DNA of 64,000 nucleotides, taken from assembly GCF_029689945.1 (NCBI RefSeq), contig NZ_CP121451.1, positions 4,836,001 through 4,900,000 of the forward strand, read 5' to 3'. The notes below the pieces were generated by a model. That model saw only the letters and a program-made list of their open reading frames with translations, had not been told where the DNA came from and made no database searches. Origin of the DNA: Paenibacillus amylolyticus. GTDB lineage: Bacteria > Bacillota > Bacilli > Paenibacillales > Paenibacillaceae. The position numbers were made by a program, and so were the translations under genes. Positions 49,142-59,475 of the stretch are shown here, in pieces (within the stretch, counting starts at the first letter, position 1; each line of letters opens with the position of its first letter).

Positions 49142-50908
49142 ATGGATACCCTACATACACATTTTATAAGGCTCGCCGGGGCCGAACAACTTGCATTCAA
49201 GCTTCATGAACCTGTAGCGGTAACGATCGATAGCCTGTCCGCTGCCTTATATTGCACCCCTCGCAATGTGAAATTCATTCTTAGAAAATTGGAGGAGCAA
49301 GGCTTCATCCACTGGCAACCCGGTCGCGGTCGTGGACACCATTCAGAGCTAACGCTGCTGCGTAGCATGCATGAAGCACTGGAAGCCAGCTTTAGCGAAC
49401 TTCTGGCTAAAGGCAAAATGAAAGATGCCATTGAACTCATCGGAACCACTCAGATGCATGATTCACTTCGGGAACAGCTCATGCTCTCTCTTCATCAACA
49501 GATGGGATTTCACAGCCATGATGAGACCGCCTCAGGTCATGATATTTTGAACATTATGAGGTCACGCCAGTTAGGTGATCTGGACCCAGCCTTTGTCTAC
49601 ACTGCATTTGAAACCTACCTGCTCAGTCAGGTCTGTAATACATTGATCACTTATGATGCCAAGACGGAATCATTCCTGCCAGCGTTGGCTCACATGTGGG
49701 AGTGCAGTGAGGACCATCGCTTATGGACTTTCTATCTTCGGAAAGGTGTGCGGTTCCACAACGGCCGTGTCATGACATCCCGGGATGTGCAAGCAACGCT
49801 GCAACGATTGATTGATGTGCATAGTCCGTCCATCTGGTTGTATCGGGATATTGAACGTGCGGAAGTAGCTGGTGATTACTGCATCAAGTTTGTTCTGCAT
49901 CGTCCTAATCGCTTCTTCTTGCATCTGTTCAGCTGTATTCGGATGACGATCCTGCCACACGATTACAATGCAGCCAACACCTTGATTGGTACAGGCCCTT
50001 TTCAGATTACACAGCAGAGTGAAGATGTACTGGAACTTGCCGCTTTTGATGCGTACTACGGCATCCGGCCACATCTGGATCAAGTCCATTTCTGGTTTGT
50101 GCCTGACCTGAATCCAAATGATCGTTATTATGAGCTGCCCGGTACAGATCGATTAAGTCTGGCAACAGGTTGTGATCAGACCAACAGCATCAATTATCCG
50201 GCGCTGGGTTGTCAGTATATGCTGTTTAATTTTCACAAGGAAGGCATTCATCATCATCCCCTATTTCGGCAAGCGCTGCGAATGGTCTATGATTCGGTTA
50301 CACTTGTCAGAGATCTCGGCGGAAATCGGATTACACCAGCCAGCAGCTTCCTTCCCTGGAAAAGTGCAGCCCAAGACTGGACAGCTGCCTCTCTGGAGCA
50401 GGCTCGTGAATTGCTGCACAACTGTGGATACCAGGGAGAGACCATAACTTTATCGTATAAACATAATAAGGATGCAGACGTTGCAGAATGGTTCCAGTGT
50501 CGCGCAGAGTCTATCGGTCTGAACATCAGCATGAAGGCCGTTGTCGACTATTTCAACTCAGAGGAAACGACGAACGCGCAATTGATCCTCGCTGAAGAGA
50601 TCCTGGAGGAAGATTGGCAGTACGGCATGATTCATTTTTTCAAAAACCTGTCCAATCATTTTCATATGTGTATGTCTCCTGCATTTCAGTCTTTGCTGGA
50701 TGACACACTGGATCATTTCCCAAGACTTCATAGGGCAGACCGCACTTCGCTCCTGGATGAAGCTGAAGCCTTGCTGCGTGAACACTGTTGGATCTTGCAT
50801 GGCTGTCACATGAACAAGCAGGCCGAACTGGATCAGAGCATCTTCGGCATGCAGCTCGCAGAATTCGGTTATATGGACATCTCCAAATTATGGATCAAAA
50901 ACCCTTGA
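49142..50908 (+). CDS. SgrR-family transcriptional regulator (HTH plus solute-binding domain)
   Basis: 588 residues from ATG 49142 (AGAGGAG 9 bases upstream). An N-terminal winged helix (SLSAALYCTPRNVKFILRKL, about 37-56) is followed by a complete family-5 solute-binding fold (LRKGVRFHNGRVMTSRDVQA, GTGPFQITQ) but no signal peptide. It is therefore a cytoplasmic sensor, as in SgrR, which responds to sugar-phosphate stress in enterics. It is divergent from an MFS transporter, its likely target. The ligand, sugar or peptide, is unknown. Confidence 0.87.
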   Translation: MDTLHTHFIRLAGAEQLAFKLHEPVAVTIDSLSAALYCTPRNVKFILRKLEEQGFIHWQPGRGRGHHSELTLLRSMHEALEASFSELLAKGKMKDAIELIGTTQMHDSLREQLMLSLHQQMGFHSHDETASGHDILNIMRSRQLGDLDPAFVYTAFETYLLSQVCNTLITYDAKTESFLPALAHMWECSEDHRLWTFYLRKGVRFHNGRVMTSRDVQATLQRLIDVHSPSIWLYRDIERAEVAGDYCIKFVLHRPNRFFLHLFSCIRMTILPHDYNAANTLIGTGPFQITQQSEDVLELAAFDAYYGIRPHLDQVHFWFVPDLNPNDRYYELPGTDRLSLATGCDQTNSINYPALGCQYMLFNFHKEGIHHHPLFRQALRMVYDSVTLVRDLGGNRITPASSFLPWKSAAQDWTAASLEQARELLHNCGYQGETITLSYKHNKDADVAEWFQCRAESIGLNISMKAVVDYFNSEETTNAQLILAEEILEEDWQYGMIHFFKNLSNHFHMCMSPAFQSLLDDTLDHFPRLHRADRTSLLDEAEALLREHCWILHGCHMNKQAELDQSIFGMQLAEFGYMDISKLWIKNP

Positions 50909-50963
50909 GCTTTGCGCAGAGCAGCTCCTGTGACAGGCAGAACCGGTCAACATCGTGGAACAG

Positions 50964-51003
50964 CAAAAAAAGCCGTCAGCCTATTCACCATAAGCTAGCG
51001 GCT
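50964..51003 (-). terminator. Terminator of the hybrid histidine kinase gene
   Basis: On the minus strand, AGCCGCTAGC pairs with GCTGACGGCT and runs into seven T. It lies 28 bp past the stop at 51031. Confidence 0.8.
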
Positions 51004-51030
51004 CTATTGCCGATCCATTTTTTAGTGCAC

Positions 51031-53655
51031 TTAGAGATTATTTTTGACGTAATAGGTTTCCAATACTTGCATAATGGAATCGATTTTAATCGGTTTGCTG
51101 ACATACGCATCCATGCCAGCCCTCAAGCAGTTTTCCATGTCTCCTCTTACGGCATTTGCAGTTACCGCAATAATGTACGGACAACTCTCAGGATTCGAGG
51201 ATTTTTTAATCCATTTTGTTGCTTCGAATCCATTAAGCCTTGGCATATGCACATCCATGAAGATAATATCATATGAATTGCGTTTGACCGCCTCGATAGC
51301 CTCAACACCATCCGCCACACGATCCACGAAGTGCCCTTTTTCTCGACGATTCGGCTAAGGACGAGCTGGTTCACCTCATTGTCTTCTGCGATTAATATTC
51401 GCAAGGCGGATGTTCTGCTTTTCTTCTGCTGTTGGTCTAATCTGTTGCTCTCTTCACCGTTATTTAACTTAAATTGAGCGGTAAATATAAATATGGTGCC
51501 CGGCTCATCCGATTCCTCGATCCAGATCTCTCCATGCATAAGCTCCACCAGTTTTTTGCTGATGGCAAGACCAAGACCGGTACCTTGAGGTTTGCGGGCC
51601 ATAAAATTCTCCAGTTGGTAGAAGGGTTCAAATAATTGTTGTTTCCTTTCAGCCGGAATGCCAATACCCGTATCCTTCACCCGAAAATAAAGCTGCACGT
51701 TATTGTCGCTATGGTCTTTAACGCCCACACTGACTTCCACGCCGCCTTCTGACGTGAATTTGACCGCGTTGCCGATGATGTTGGTAAGTACCTGTTTAAG
51801 ACGATACGCATCACCATACACTGGAGTTGGAATAGCATCTTCTATGCACAGGCGAATATCCAGTTTCTTTTCACGAGTGAGTGGTTTTACAATTTGCACC
51901 GTCTCGGTCACGATCTCTACGAGATCAAACGGATCTTCTACCAGATCCGTTTTGCCAGATTCGATTTTGGAAAAATCAAGAATATCATTAATGATGGCGA
52001 GCAAGGAATCTCCACTCTTTTGGATGATTTCGATATATTCCTTTTGTTCCTCGTTGAGTCCAGGAGTATCCAGAAGCAAATCCGTCATCCCAATTACACC
52101 GCTCATAGGTGTTCGGATCTCATGACTCATCATCGCCAAAAATTCACTTTTGGCCTTATTCATTCGCTCCGCTGTCTCTTTGGCTACAAGCAGTTTCTTC
52201 TGCTCCGTAATATCCTTCGCAATCAGGTAAAACCCGACATTGGTTTGATTAACAATGATTGGAGCAAGCGTAGCCAGGACTTCTGTCTCCGACCCATCCG
52301 TGTGCCAAACAGCGTTAATCTCATTTTCAGCCAACGCATAATTACTGCCCAGAATCGGACCCAGATTGGCGGCTCCGATAAATCGGCTTATGCTTGTGCC
52401 AATCATTTCGGCCACGGGACAGCCCGTCATGTTCACCGCTACCGGATTCGCATTCATAATATTACCGTCCATGTTAAACGAGATAATGGCGTCATGATTG
52501 TATTTCTTAAGTGACGTGTATCGCTCCACCGATTCCTGCAATTTAAACTCAATGCGTTTGCGTTCAGTAATATCCTGTATTGTTCCGTTTAACTGGACGG
52601 GCTGACGATCCTCATCAAGCGTAATCAATCCTCGCAAATGAAGATACTTCTCATTTCCATCTGAGCCGATGTGTTTGTATTCATAATCAAGCGGTTCACC
52701 TTGTTTTACGCTTGTAATATGTTTTTGTAAAGAGATGATATCTTCGGAATCCATAACATTGAAAACATCACGTATACGATATGGTTTGCAGGTGCGTTCA
52801 AGTTCAAAGATCTCAAAGATCTGATCTGAAAATGTAATCTGGTCTTTGACCATATCCCATTCCCAACTGCCGATTAAGGCAATACGTTCAGCCTCCGCAC
52901 TGATGTCCTTTTGTTTTTTCGCTCGGATATATCTCGTCCAATCGTAAGGATCTGTTGTTCATGCTCCGCATCACCAATGATCTTGTATGTGGTTTCAAAC
53001 CAAAGATAATGCCCGTCTTTGTGGCGGACTCTAATATTGAACAGATTACCTTGCGTCAAATCCATCTGTGAAATCCGTTCCAGATCTTGTGGGTAAAAGT
53101 ATGCATTATTGCTTTGGCCCATTATTTCTTCCGGGGAATAACCCAATATTTGTTGAACTGACGGTGAGCAGAACTGGCAAACACCCTCTAAATCGGCAAT
53201 ATAGATGATCTCTGAGCATGCTCCGTAATAAGCTTGAACACTTCTTCGCGCTGCAGAAGTTTTTGTTCAGACAGTTTACGATTGGAGATATCAACAATAT
53301 GGCAAATGAAATAAAGAGGTTCATCGTTATATTCGCTTCGAACCAAGGAAACATGTAGCAAACACCATAAGATGTCACCATTTTTATGAATGTAACGCTT
53401 CTCGTACTGATTTTCTTTTAATTTACCTTCAAATAACTCGTGACAGCAGATCATATCTTGAGGCGAATCATCTGGATGTGTAATATCCTGATACGTGAGA
53501 TCCATTAATTCATCACTTGTATAACCTAACATACAGCAAAAAGCAGGATTTACTTTCATCCATTGCCCTGTTGGAGCAGCGAGTGCAATCCCAATAGGCG
53601 CCTGGTTATAGATCTGCTCAAACAATTCATGATGATCGACCTTTTGAACCTGCAT
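51031..53655 (-). CDS. Hybrid sensor histidine kinase with several PAS domains and a receiver (three frame breaks)
   Basis: About 875 residues from ATG 53655 (AAAGGAG upstream). Order: four PAS/PAC sensor modules, each ending in an ISNRK/ISERK/ITERKR-type linker, the HisKA phosphorylation box MSHEIRTPMSG, the HATPase domain (NIIGNAVKF, DTGIGIP, GTGLGLAISK), then a C-terminal receiver with phospho-acceptor Asp in IIFMDVHMPRLNG and Lys in YVSKPI. No membrane segment, so a cytoplasmic sensor. Breaks near 53222, 52914-52919 and 51334-51336 are each repaired by one base. No separate response regulator is adjacent. Confidence 0.87.
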
Positions 53656-53831
53656 TGTAAGTTCTCCTTTTGGTATATAGAGTCCATGTGAGGATTGTCG
53701 AAATCTACAGTTTTTCCGGATATGAGATGTTCCAAAAGAAAGAGTCGGTTTAAAAACAACAGTATCTGCTTAATACCCACCATTCCAGGGGTTGAAACAA
53801 ATCTTTTTAAGAAATTTGTGTCTATCAACTC

Positions 53832-53873
53832 AAAACAAGGCCAGAAATCCACTACTGTGGAGTCCCGACCTTT
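53832..53873 (-). terminator. Terminator of the terpenoid/prenyl synthase gene
   Basis: AAGGTC.GGA..CCAC pairs with GTGG..TTC.GGCCTT and is followed by GTTTT on the minus strand. It begins about 55 bp past the stop at 53928. Confidence 0.6.
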
Positions 53874-53927
53874 GTCGTTATCTATCATTATAAGTCATAT
53901 GCAGTGTAGAAATGCGAGAAAAATGGT

Positions 53928-56308
53928 TTAACGCTCACGACCTACAAGATAATCCAATAGATGTCTCAAAAATGGAATGGATTTTGGCATTTCGTTCAAT
54001 GCATCTGTAGCAAGACAATAATGCTCCCACATCTCCTTCTTCGCGCCTTCATCACCAAGAATGGACACAAAGGTTGAATTGTTGTTCCGCTCATCCTGAC
54101 CTGCAGGTTTCCCCAGAATGAGGTGATTCCCCTCGAAATCGAGCAAGTCGTCCTTGATCTGAAAAGCGATCCCCGCATGATAAGCGAATTTTTTGAGTGT
54201 AGCTATCTCTGATTCCTTCACTTGGGCAAGTATGGCAGGCATGACCAGAGCCGCTTCAAAGGCAATTCCTGTTTTGTAAAAACAGATCATGTTCAACTGC
54301 TCAAGCGTTAACGCCTTGCCTTTGGAGTTCAGATCCATCGCCTGACCCATACACATATCCTCTGCTTTTTCAGCCGAATATTGAATAAGCTTGAGCACGG
54401 TTGCCGCATCAAATCGATTCAATGAAGATTGCTCCCCAATCGCCTTCTGAATGAGAAACAGACCTGTGAGCTCTGCTGTGGCACTATTGTGTACCTGGTG
54501 CAGTGTGGAACGTCCACGCCTTGTGGAAGCATTATCCTGCGTAGGCAGATCGTCAAAGATCAGGGAAGCGGTATGCATGTACTCCAGCGATCTTAACAGT
54601 GGAACGATGGAGGATTCAGGCAGACCATACTCTCGCACGCCCATAACCCAAGTTAATATGGGGCGCAGCCTCTTCCATCGCCCTGCAAACTATAATTGGC
54701 TGCATCGATCAGTGTTTCTTTCATCTCATGGAGTCCAGCGGGTTTCGCAATCTGCAACTCCACATTAATCTGCTCGCGAACCGTTCGAATGGTCTGCTTG
54801 AACTCTTCTTTCTCCTGTTTGTCGTTTTTCAATTGAAGCACGACCTGATCCCGCAACAATTTATCGAGAAAATCAACGTCATCTGCCTTTCGCACCATCT
54901 GTTGAATCAGTTGATTGAATTCTGGTTGCCCAGAGGCAAAGATCGTCATCACTTCATCGTATTTCTGTTGTCCCAATCGTTCTTTGCAACGCTTCAGACC
55001 GTTGATGGCACGATCCAGTATGACCTCGCGGGTCTTGGCATCCGAGTTGTATACATTATGGATCAGGTGAGAAATAACTGCCCAATATAATTCATATGGA
55101 TTAATCAGATCAGGACGCAAGTCTCGATACTTCAAATAGTACGTATAAGGAGTCACTGCCCCCTCTTCCATATCGTCAAACATATCGGCAAAGTCATCTG
55201 CCAACTGATTATATATCCCATAATAGAACGTCCGCAGATCGAATCCTTCATCCACTGGTGCACTGAGAACAGATCGAACGATTAATCGGGAGGAGGAAGA
55301 TTTAATAATAATGGGAATGTACAGTTCTTCATTGCTATAATTCGCATTGGTTAATTTCTTGCTGCGGTCCATCTCCTGCGACTGAAAGAACACATAGGAT
55401 TGCTCCAGGAATGTGCGCTGTTTCTCTGGATGCTGGTAGTTCTTGATGTACTCAAATGCTTCCCGAAGTTCGGAATGTACATATGCAATCACTTCAAAAT
55501 TGCTGCCCTTCCACTCCCCCAGATCAGGTACAACCCCGGTAAGAAGCGCCTCGCGTATCATTAGGGAATATTGTTCCTTTTCCTGAGCAGTCAAGGCTTG
55601 AGAATCCAGCAGGTCATCCACAAATGGATATGTCAGCCCGTACGAATAACCGAGTCTGATCGCCGCATCAAATCTCCGGGCCCGCTCTTCAGGTGGTGTC
55701 TGCTCGTTCATCTCATCGTCCACATGAAGGACCACGCCGAGAATAATTTTGATGAGCTTTCGCTGCGCCTGTTCTGCATCCAGTTCCTTCGGGATGTTGG
55801 ATGCCACGTTCTTTAATTTGTTCATCACCCAGATGACAGCCGTTTCAATGTGCTCCTTCTGTCCCCACCGGTACAACGCAGCCAGACTGATGTAATCAGG
55901 CTGTGCTTGGTGCCCAGTGGCAGAGCCCACAAAATATTTTTTGGTATTCTGGACAACGTGCTGAATTCGGGCCTGAGTACTTGGAGAATCAAGAGCTTGA
56001 CCCAGATCTCGCATATAAATATATGAGATACTCCGATCCAGGTAATCATCCAGCTTGCCAGTCGTATTCAGCCAATGGATATATCTATGAACATCCCGGG
56101 GATCGGGTTTTCGTTTGCCAGGTGACAGAAGAGAAAGCCAGGAAAAACGGTGAATATGTTTTTTTTGCCATACATGAATATCTTGGGTAAGTGCTGTTGT
56201 ATACGTATGTTCCATCAGTTGCTGCCGAAGAGAAGTAAAATACTGAGACGCTTTATGCTCAGCGAGCCGATATCCTGCATCAGCCTGTTCTGTAAGTACG
56301 TTATTCAT
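53928..56308 (-). CDS. Terpenoid-synthase-like domain fused to a prenyl diphosphate synthase (one frame break)
   Basis: About 793 residues when one G is added at 54681-54683. That turns the broken end into GRWKRLRP, the conserved prenyl-synthase entry motif. The C-terminal ~250 residues are a polyprenyl diphosphate synthase with both Asp-rich motifs (FDDLPTQD and IKDDLLDFEG). The N-terminal ~540 residues are all-helical and carry DDxxD-type motifs at 87-91 (DDYLD), 231-235 (DDLLD) and 371-375 (DDFAD), suggesting a class I terpenoid-synthase-like fold. One protein may therefore both make and cyclise or convert a prenyl diphosphate. GAGG lies 9 bases before ATG 56308. The product is unknown. 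Confidence 0.78.
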
Positions 56309-56495
56309 AGGATGGATACCTCAACTTCTAGTAATGTTAAACATGTATCCATGAAAGGAGATGAGGTGCTCCATGGACGAAAACTGAACTCATTTGAAGA
56401 TGTATCCAACGCGTCAGCTCATGTTCATAACCTTTATACGGTGATTCAACCGTTTGGTTACGTAATCGTCATTGTTCATTCCTGTGTATGCACTT

Positions 56496-57293
56496 TTACA
56501 GAATGGAAGACCAGACTTTAACCGCTGTAATGGCGATCAGTACAATTAAAGCATACCGAAGTACCCTTACATTGATCATCGAACTAACCTTTGAACCGAG
56601 GGATGCCCCCAGCAGACTGCCGATAACCGTATAGATGATGGGTTCCACCGGAATGTCTCCACCCGTAATTTTCCCTATAACACCACCAATGGCAGAGATA
56701 AATACAATCGCCAGTGAAGAAGCAATCGTCGTTCGTACGGGGATGCGGAGAACTGTCAGCATGATGGGAATAAGAATAAAGGCACCACCTGCACCAACAA
56801 TTCCGGACACAATGCCTACTGCAAAAGCAGTGCCTGCTGCAATCCATCGGTTAAACACCAGAGGAGCTGAGGTATCCAGTTTTCCCTTTCCGGGAATCAG
56901 CATGAGCACAATCGCCAGAATTGCGAGGATACCATAGATCAGATTAATAACCCTTCCATCCAGATGACCGGAGATGAATCCACCAATCAGACTGCCAGCA
57001 AGAATACTGGAGCCCATGTACAGCACCAATCCGCGGTGAACAATCGCCCCACCACCTCTACCCATTTTTACTTTTCTCCGAAATGCAATCACACCGGCAA
57101 GTGAAGCAAAAAATACTTGAAACATGCTAATCGACGATACCTCATGTGCCGAGAATGGCTCCAGTCCCATCCAGGATGGAACATATAACAGTAGCGGATA
57201 ATTGATAATCGCCCCACCAATACCCAACAAACCGGAGAAGAATGAACCGACCAGACCCAGTATAAACATGATGATAAAAAGCAGAAGATCCAT
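56496..57293 (-). CDS. TauE/SafE-family membrane transporter
   Basis: 265 residues with about eight hydrophobic segments. The two TauE/SafE repeat signatures are present: GLLGIGGAIINYPLLLY (about 22-38) and GIVGAGGAFILIPIML (about 160-175). Family members export sulfite, sulfoacetate or related organic anions. GGAAG lies 10 bases before ATG 57293. It is 187 bp downstream of nothing functionally linked; the prenyl-synthase gene follows in the same direction but with its own start region. Substrate uncertain. Confidence 0.86.
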   Translation of the reverse strand: MDLLLFIIMFILGLVGSFFSGLLGIGGAIINYPLLLYVPSWMGLEPFSAHEVSSISMFQVFFASLAGVIAFRRKVKMGRGGGAIVHRGLVLYMGSSILAGSLIGGFISGHLDGRVINLIYGILAILAIVLMLIPGKGKLDTSAPLVFNRWIAAGTAFAVGIVSGIVGAGGAFILIPIMLTVLRIPVRTTIASSLAIVFISAIGGVIGKITGGDIPVEPIIYTVIGSLLGASLGSKVSSMINVRVLRYALIVLIAITAVKVWSSIL

Positions 57294-57350
57294 CGGTTAT
57301 GCGCTTCCTTTCGAACAAAATAAATCCCATTTCGTATCCATCAAAAGTGC

Positions 57351-57379
57351 TATACAAGGCGATTATTATCCGTTATAAT
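57351..57379 (+). promoter_or_regulatory. Promoter of the small zinc-ribbon gene
   Basis: A perfect -10 TATAAT (57374-57379) with a partial -35 TATACA (57351-57356), 17 bp apart. It lies about 40 bp before the start codon. Confidence 0.6.
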
Positions 57380-57417
57380 AAAAACCAAGTAAATTAATCC
57401 GAAATGAGTGATTAAGC

Positions 57418-57588
57418 ATGTTTAACGTGTTGAAGACTCTTTTTGAAAATAAATGTCCACATTGCAACGAAAAATTACAAGTTCATAACGATGCGTTATG
57501 CTCGACCAAATCCTGTTCTCAATGTCAATACAAAGAAGAGAGCTATGGCTCTCTCGGAGTTCGAATAGTGTATGACACCACAAAATGA
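57418..57588 (+). CDS. Small zinc-ribbon protein (56 residues)
   Basis: A frame beginning MFNVLKTLFENK, then CPHC, a 13-residue gap, and C-x5-C-x2-C (CSTKSCSQC), giving the two knuckles of a zinc ribbon. It ends RIVYDTTK. A consensus promoter precedes it. The ribosome site is weak (GAGTG). Such small ribbons bind nucleic acid or serve as metal-loaded adaptors. No family could be named, and the neighbours do not help. Confidence 0.65.
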   Translation: MFNVLKTLFENKCPHCNEKLQVHNDALCSTKSCSQCQYKEESYGSLGVRIVYDTTK

Positions 57589-57700
57589 TAAAAGTATATC
57601 GCCTTGTTAATTGTATCACGATCTCTGAATTTTCGGGACAATTCGACAAACTTCTTTCCCATCTCCTATGCCACGATTACTATATGTATGCAAACACAAA

Positions 57701-57739
57701 AACGGTGCAAAACGAATAAATCGTTCTGCACCGTTTTTC
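57701..57739. terminator. Bidirectional terminator
   Basis: AACGGTGCA..ACGA / TCGT..TGCACCGTT with T-runs on both sides. It separates the small zinc-ribbon gene and the convergent SDR gene. Confidence 0.8.
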
Positions 57740-57779
57740 TGTTTTTTGAGGATGAGTTCCTTCATTTTAGAAGGATTAC

Positions 57780-58534
57780 TTATTTGGTTTTGAAGCTAAG
57801 GAAACCATCATCTACGGCTACGGTTGTCCCATTCACTGCACTGGCTGCATCACTGAACAGGAATGTAACCACACTGGCTACTTTTTCCGGTTGAATAAGC
57901 TTTCCACGCATATGTTGCGTAGCAAGCGCATCTTTCATGGCCTGGTCATCGCCCAGGATCGGTGTTTCAATGAAACCAGGTGCTACACCAACTACACGAA
58001 TGCCATGCTCAGCAAGTTCCAGTGCACCGGATTTGGACATCATAACAACAGCAGCCTTGGCTGCATTGTAGTTGAAGCTGCCTACTGCAGCAACACTTCC
58101 ATAGATCGAAGCCGTATTAACAATGGTACCTTGTACATTTAATTCGACCATTTTTTCGCGCCATAATACATGCCGTAGTATACACTGTGCTGATCTACAT
58201 CAATGACTCTGTGATAGGATTCCGGGTCCATCTCCAGAAACGGCTTCACAAGTCCAATGCCCGCGTTATTGAAAATACCGCTTAATGTACCATATTGCTC
58301 AACTGTCCAGTCGATGAGGGCTTTGATCTCGTCTCCTTTGGATACATCTACCTTGTACGCGCCCGCTGTTCCGCCTGCTGCTTCAATCTCTGCCGCCAGC
58401 TTCTTCGCTCCGTCTTCATTATAGTCAGCGACGACAATAGTCGCACCTTGATCCGAAAGTTGCAATGCCGTTTCTTTACCAATACCGCTGGCTCCACCTG
58501 TAATAATGATTACTTTTCCATTGTGCTCAGTCAT
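57780..58534 (-). CDS. Short-chain dehydrogenase/reductase (one frame break)
   Basis: About 251 residues. Cofactor motif TGGASGIGKE, NNAG, catalytic Ser in VNTASIYGSV and YNAAK (Tyr and Lys), and APGFIETPI after them. The frame breaks at the A6 run 58151-58156; one extra A gives GAKKMVELN and one continuous protein. Asp in VVADYNED after strand 2 suggests NAD(H). Resembles 3-oxoacyl-ACP reductase or sugar dehydrogenase-like SDRs; the substrate cannot be told. It stands alone. Confidence 0.87.
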
Positions 58535-58868
58535 GACTCAGCTCTCCTTTGGCAACATATATTTAGGTGTATTCATAAACTTATAGTAAGTAACTATAAT
58601 TTATTCATTTGTAGATTCATCATACGCCTCTGTCCCAACCTTGTCAAACCATGCGGATCATCTTCACATGAAAACAAGATACATGTCATAGTCATATTCA
58701 TCTCGTGATTACTTGCTATAGTCTAGCTCCGGTGACATTAAATATGCATGAGTTTTCGGAAAATAAAAAAAGCGAACATATCAGTCATTCGATCCCTCCG
58801 ATATCCCGCCTGTAAAAACTATGAGAATCTCAAACTGGATGCATCTGCAGCCTGAAAATTAATTGAAC
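58535..58868. other. Intergenic region
   Basis: Contains the upstream region of the SDR gene (an AT-rich TAACTATAATTTA stretch near 58585-58600) and nothing else I can identify. The longer open frames here lack ribosome sites and coding character. Confidence 0.4.
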
Positions 58869-59339
58869 CTATTCCCCCTGTAGTCCGCTGAGCGGGTCTC
58901 TCAGGTTATTGATGTTGGTGATGAGTTCTGGAATGCCCGTCTTCTCCCAATTTTCTACCGTAAAACCTTGCTCTGCAATCGTGTTCTCAAAACGGTCCAC
59001 AACGTCCGTTAATTGCGTATTGTAGCTGACCAAATTCTCATGAATGCTCTCACCAATTGCAGGAGCGGTCAACTGAGAAAATTCGCTTGCTTCTGCCTGG
59101 ATCAGATCAATCTTCTCCTGAATCTGCGTCGTTACCTCCGGATTGTTCACCGCACCCGATGCCAGCTCTTGCAGATCAGCCCCGGCGTTCGATACCTGTT
59201 CTATATAATCAGTAGCCCCACTCACATAATTTAAACTTTGGTTGGCTTGTTCTACAACAGAACAGGCCGAGAGCAAAAGAATACTTGATGCAATAAGGCC
59301 TGTCATCATTAAAGTGTGCTTTCTTTTTCTTATGAACAT
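58869..59339 (-). CDS. DUF6376-type lipoprotein
   Basis: 156 residues from ATG 59339 (GGGGAG 6 bases before; ATG 59345 is the alternative). A basic N-terminus (MFIRKRKHT) and hydrophobic core end in the lipobox LLSAC, so it should be lipid-anchored outside the cell. The mature part is helical and acidic, with a late GLQGE C-terminus, matching the small Bacillus/Paenibacillus lipoprotein group DUF6376. An open frame continues upstream to 59837 but opposes the symporter gene and has no ribosome site. Function unknown. Confidence 0.75.
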   Translation of the reverse strand: MFIRKRKHTLMMTGLIASSILLLSACSVVEQANQSLNYVSGATDYIEQVSNAGADLQELASGAVNNPEVTTQIQEKIDLIQAEASEFSQLTAPAIGESIHENLVSYNTQLTDVVDRFENTIAEQGFTVENWEKTGIPELITNINNLRDPLSGLQGE

Positions 59340-59475
59340 GAACATCTCCCCTTCTCCTATTCGGAAATCCTTGTTCCAAGTCCATGATACCTGTTCCAAC
59401 TGCTTCATTGCAAATGGGTCTGCAGCCGGCGTGATTAACATGTATAATAGTAAAATCACACGGTAAAGGGATGTC

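Noticed and set aside
56150..56521. 123-codon plus-strand frame between the prenyl synthase and TauE genes
   Set aside because: Overlaps the start of the synthase gene and the end of TauE on the opposite strand; no ribosome site.
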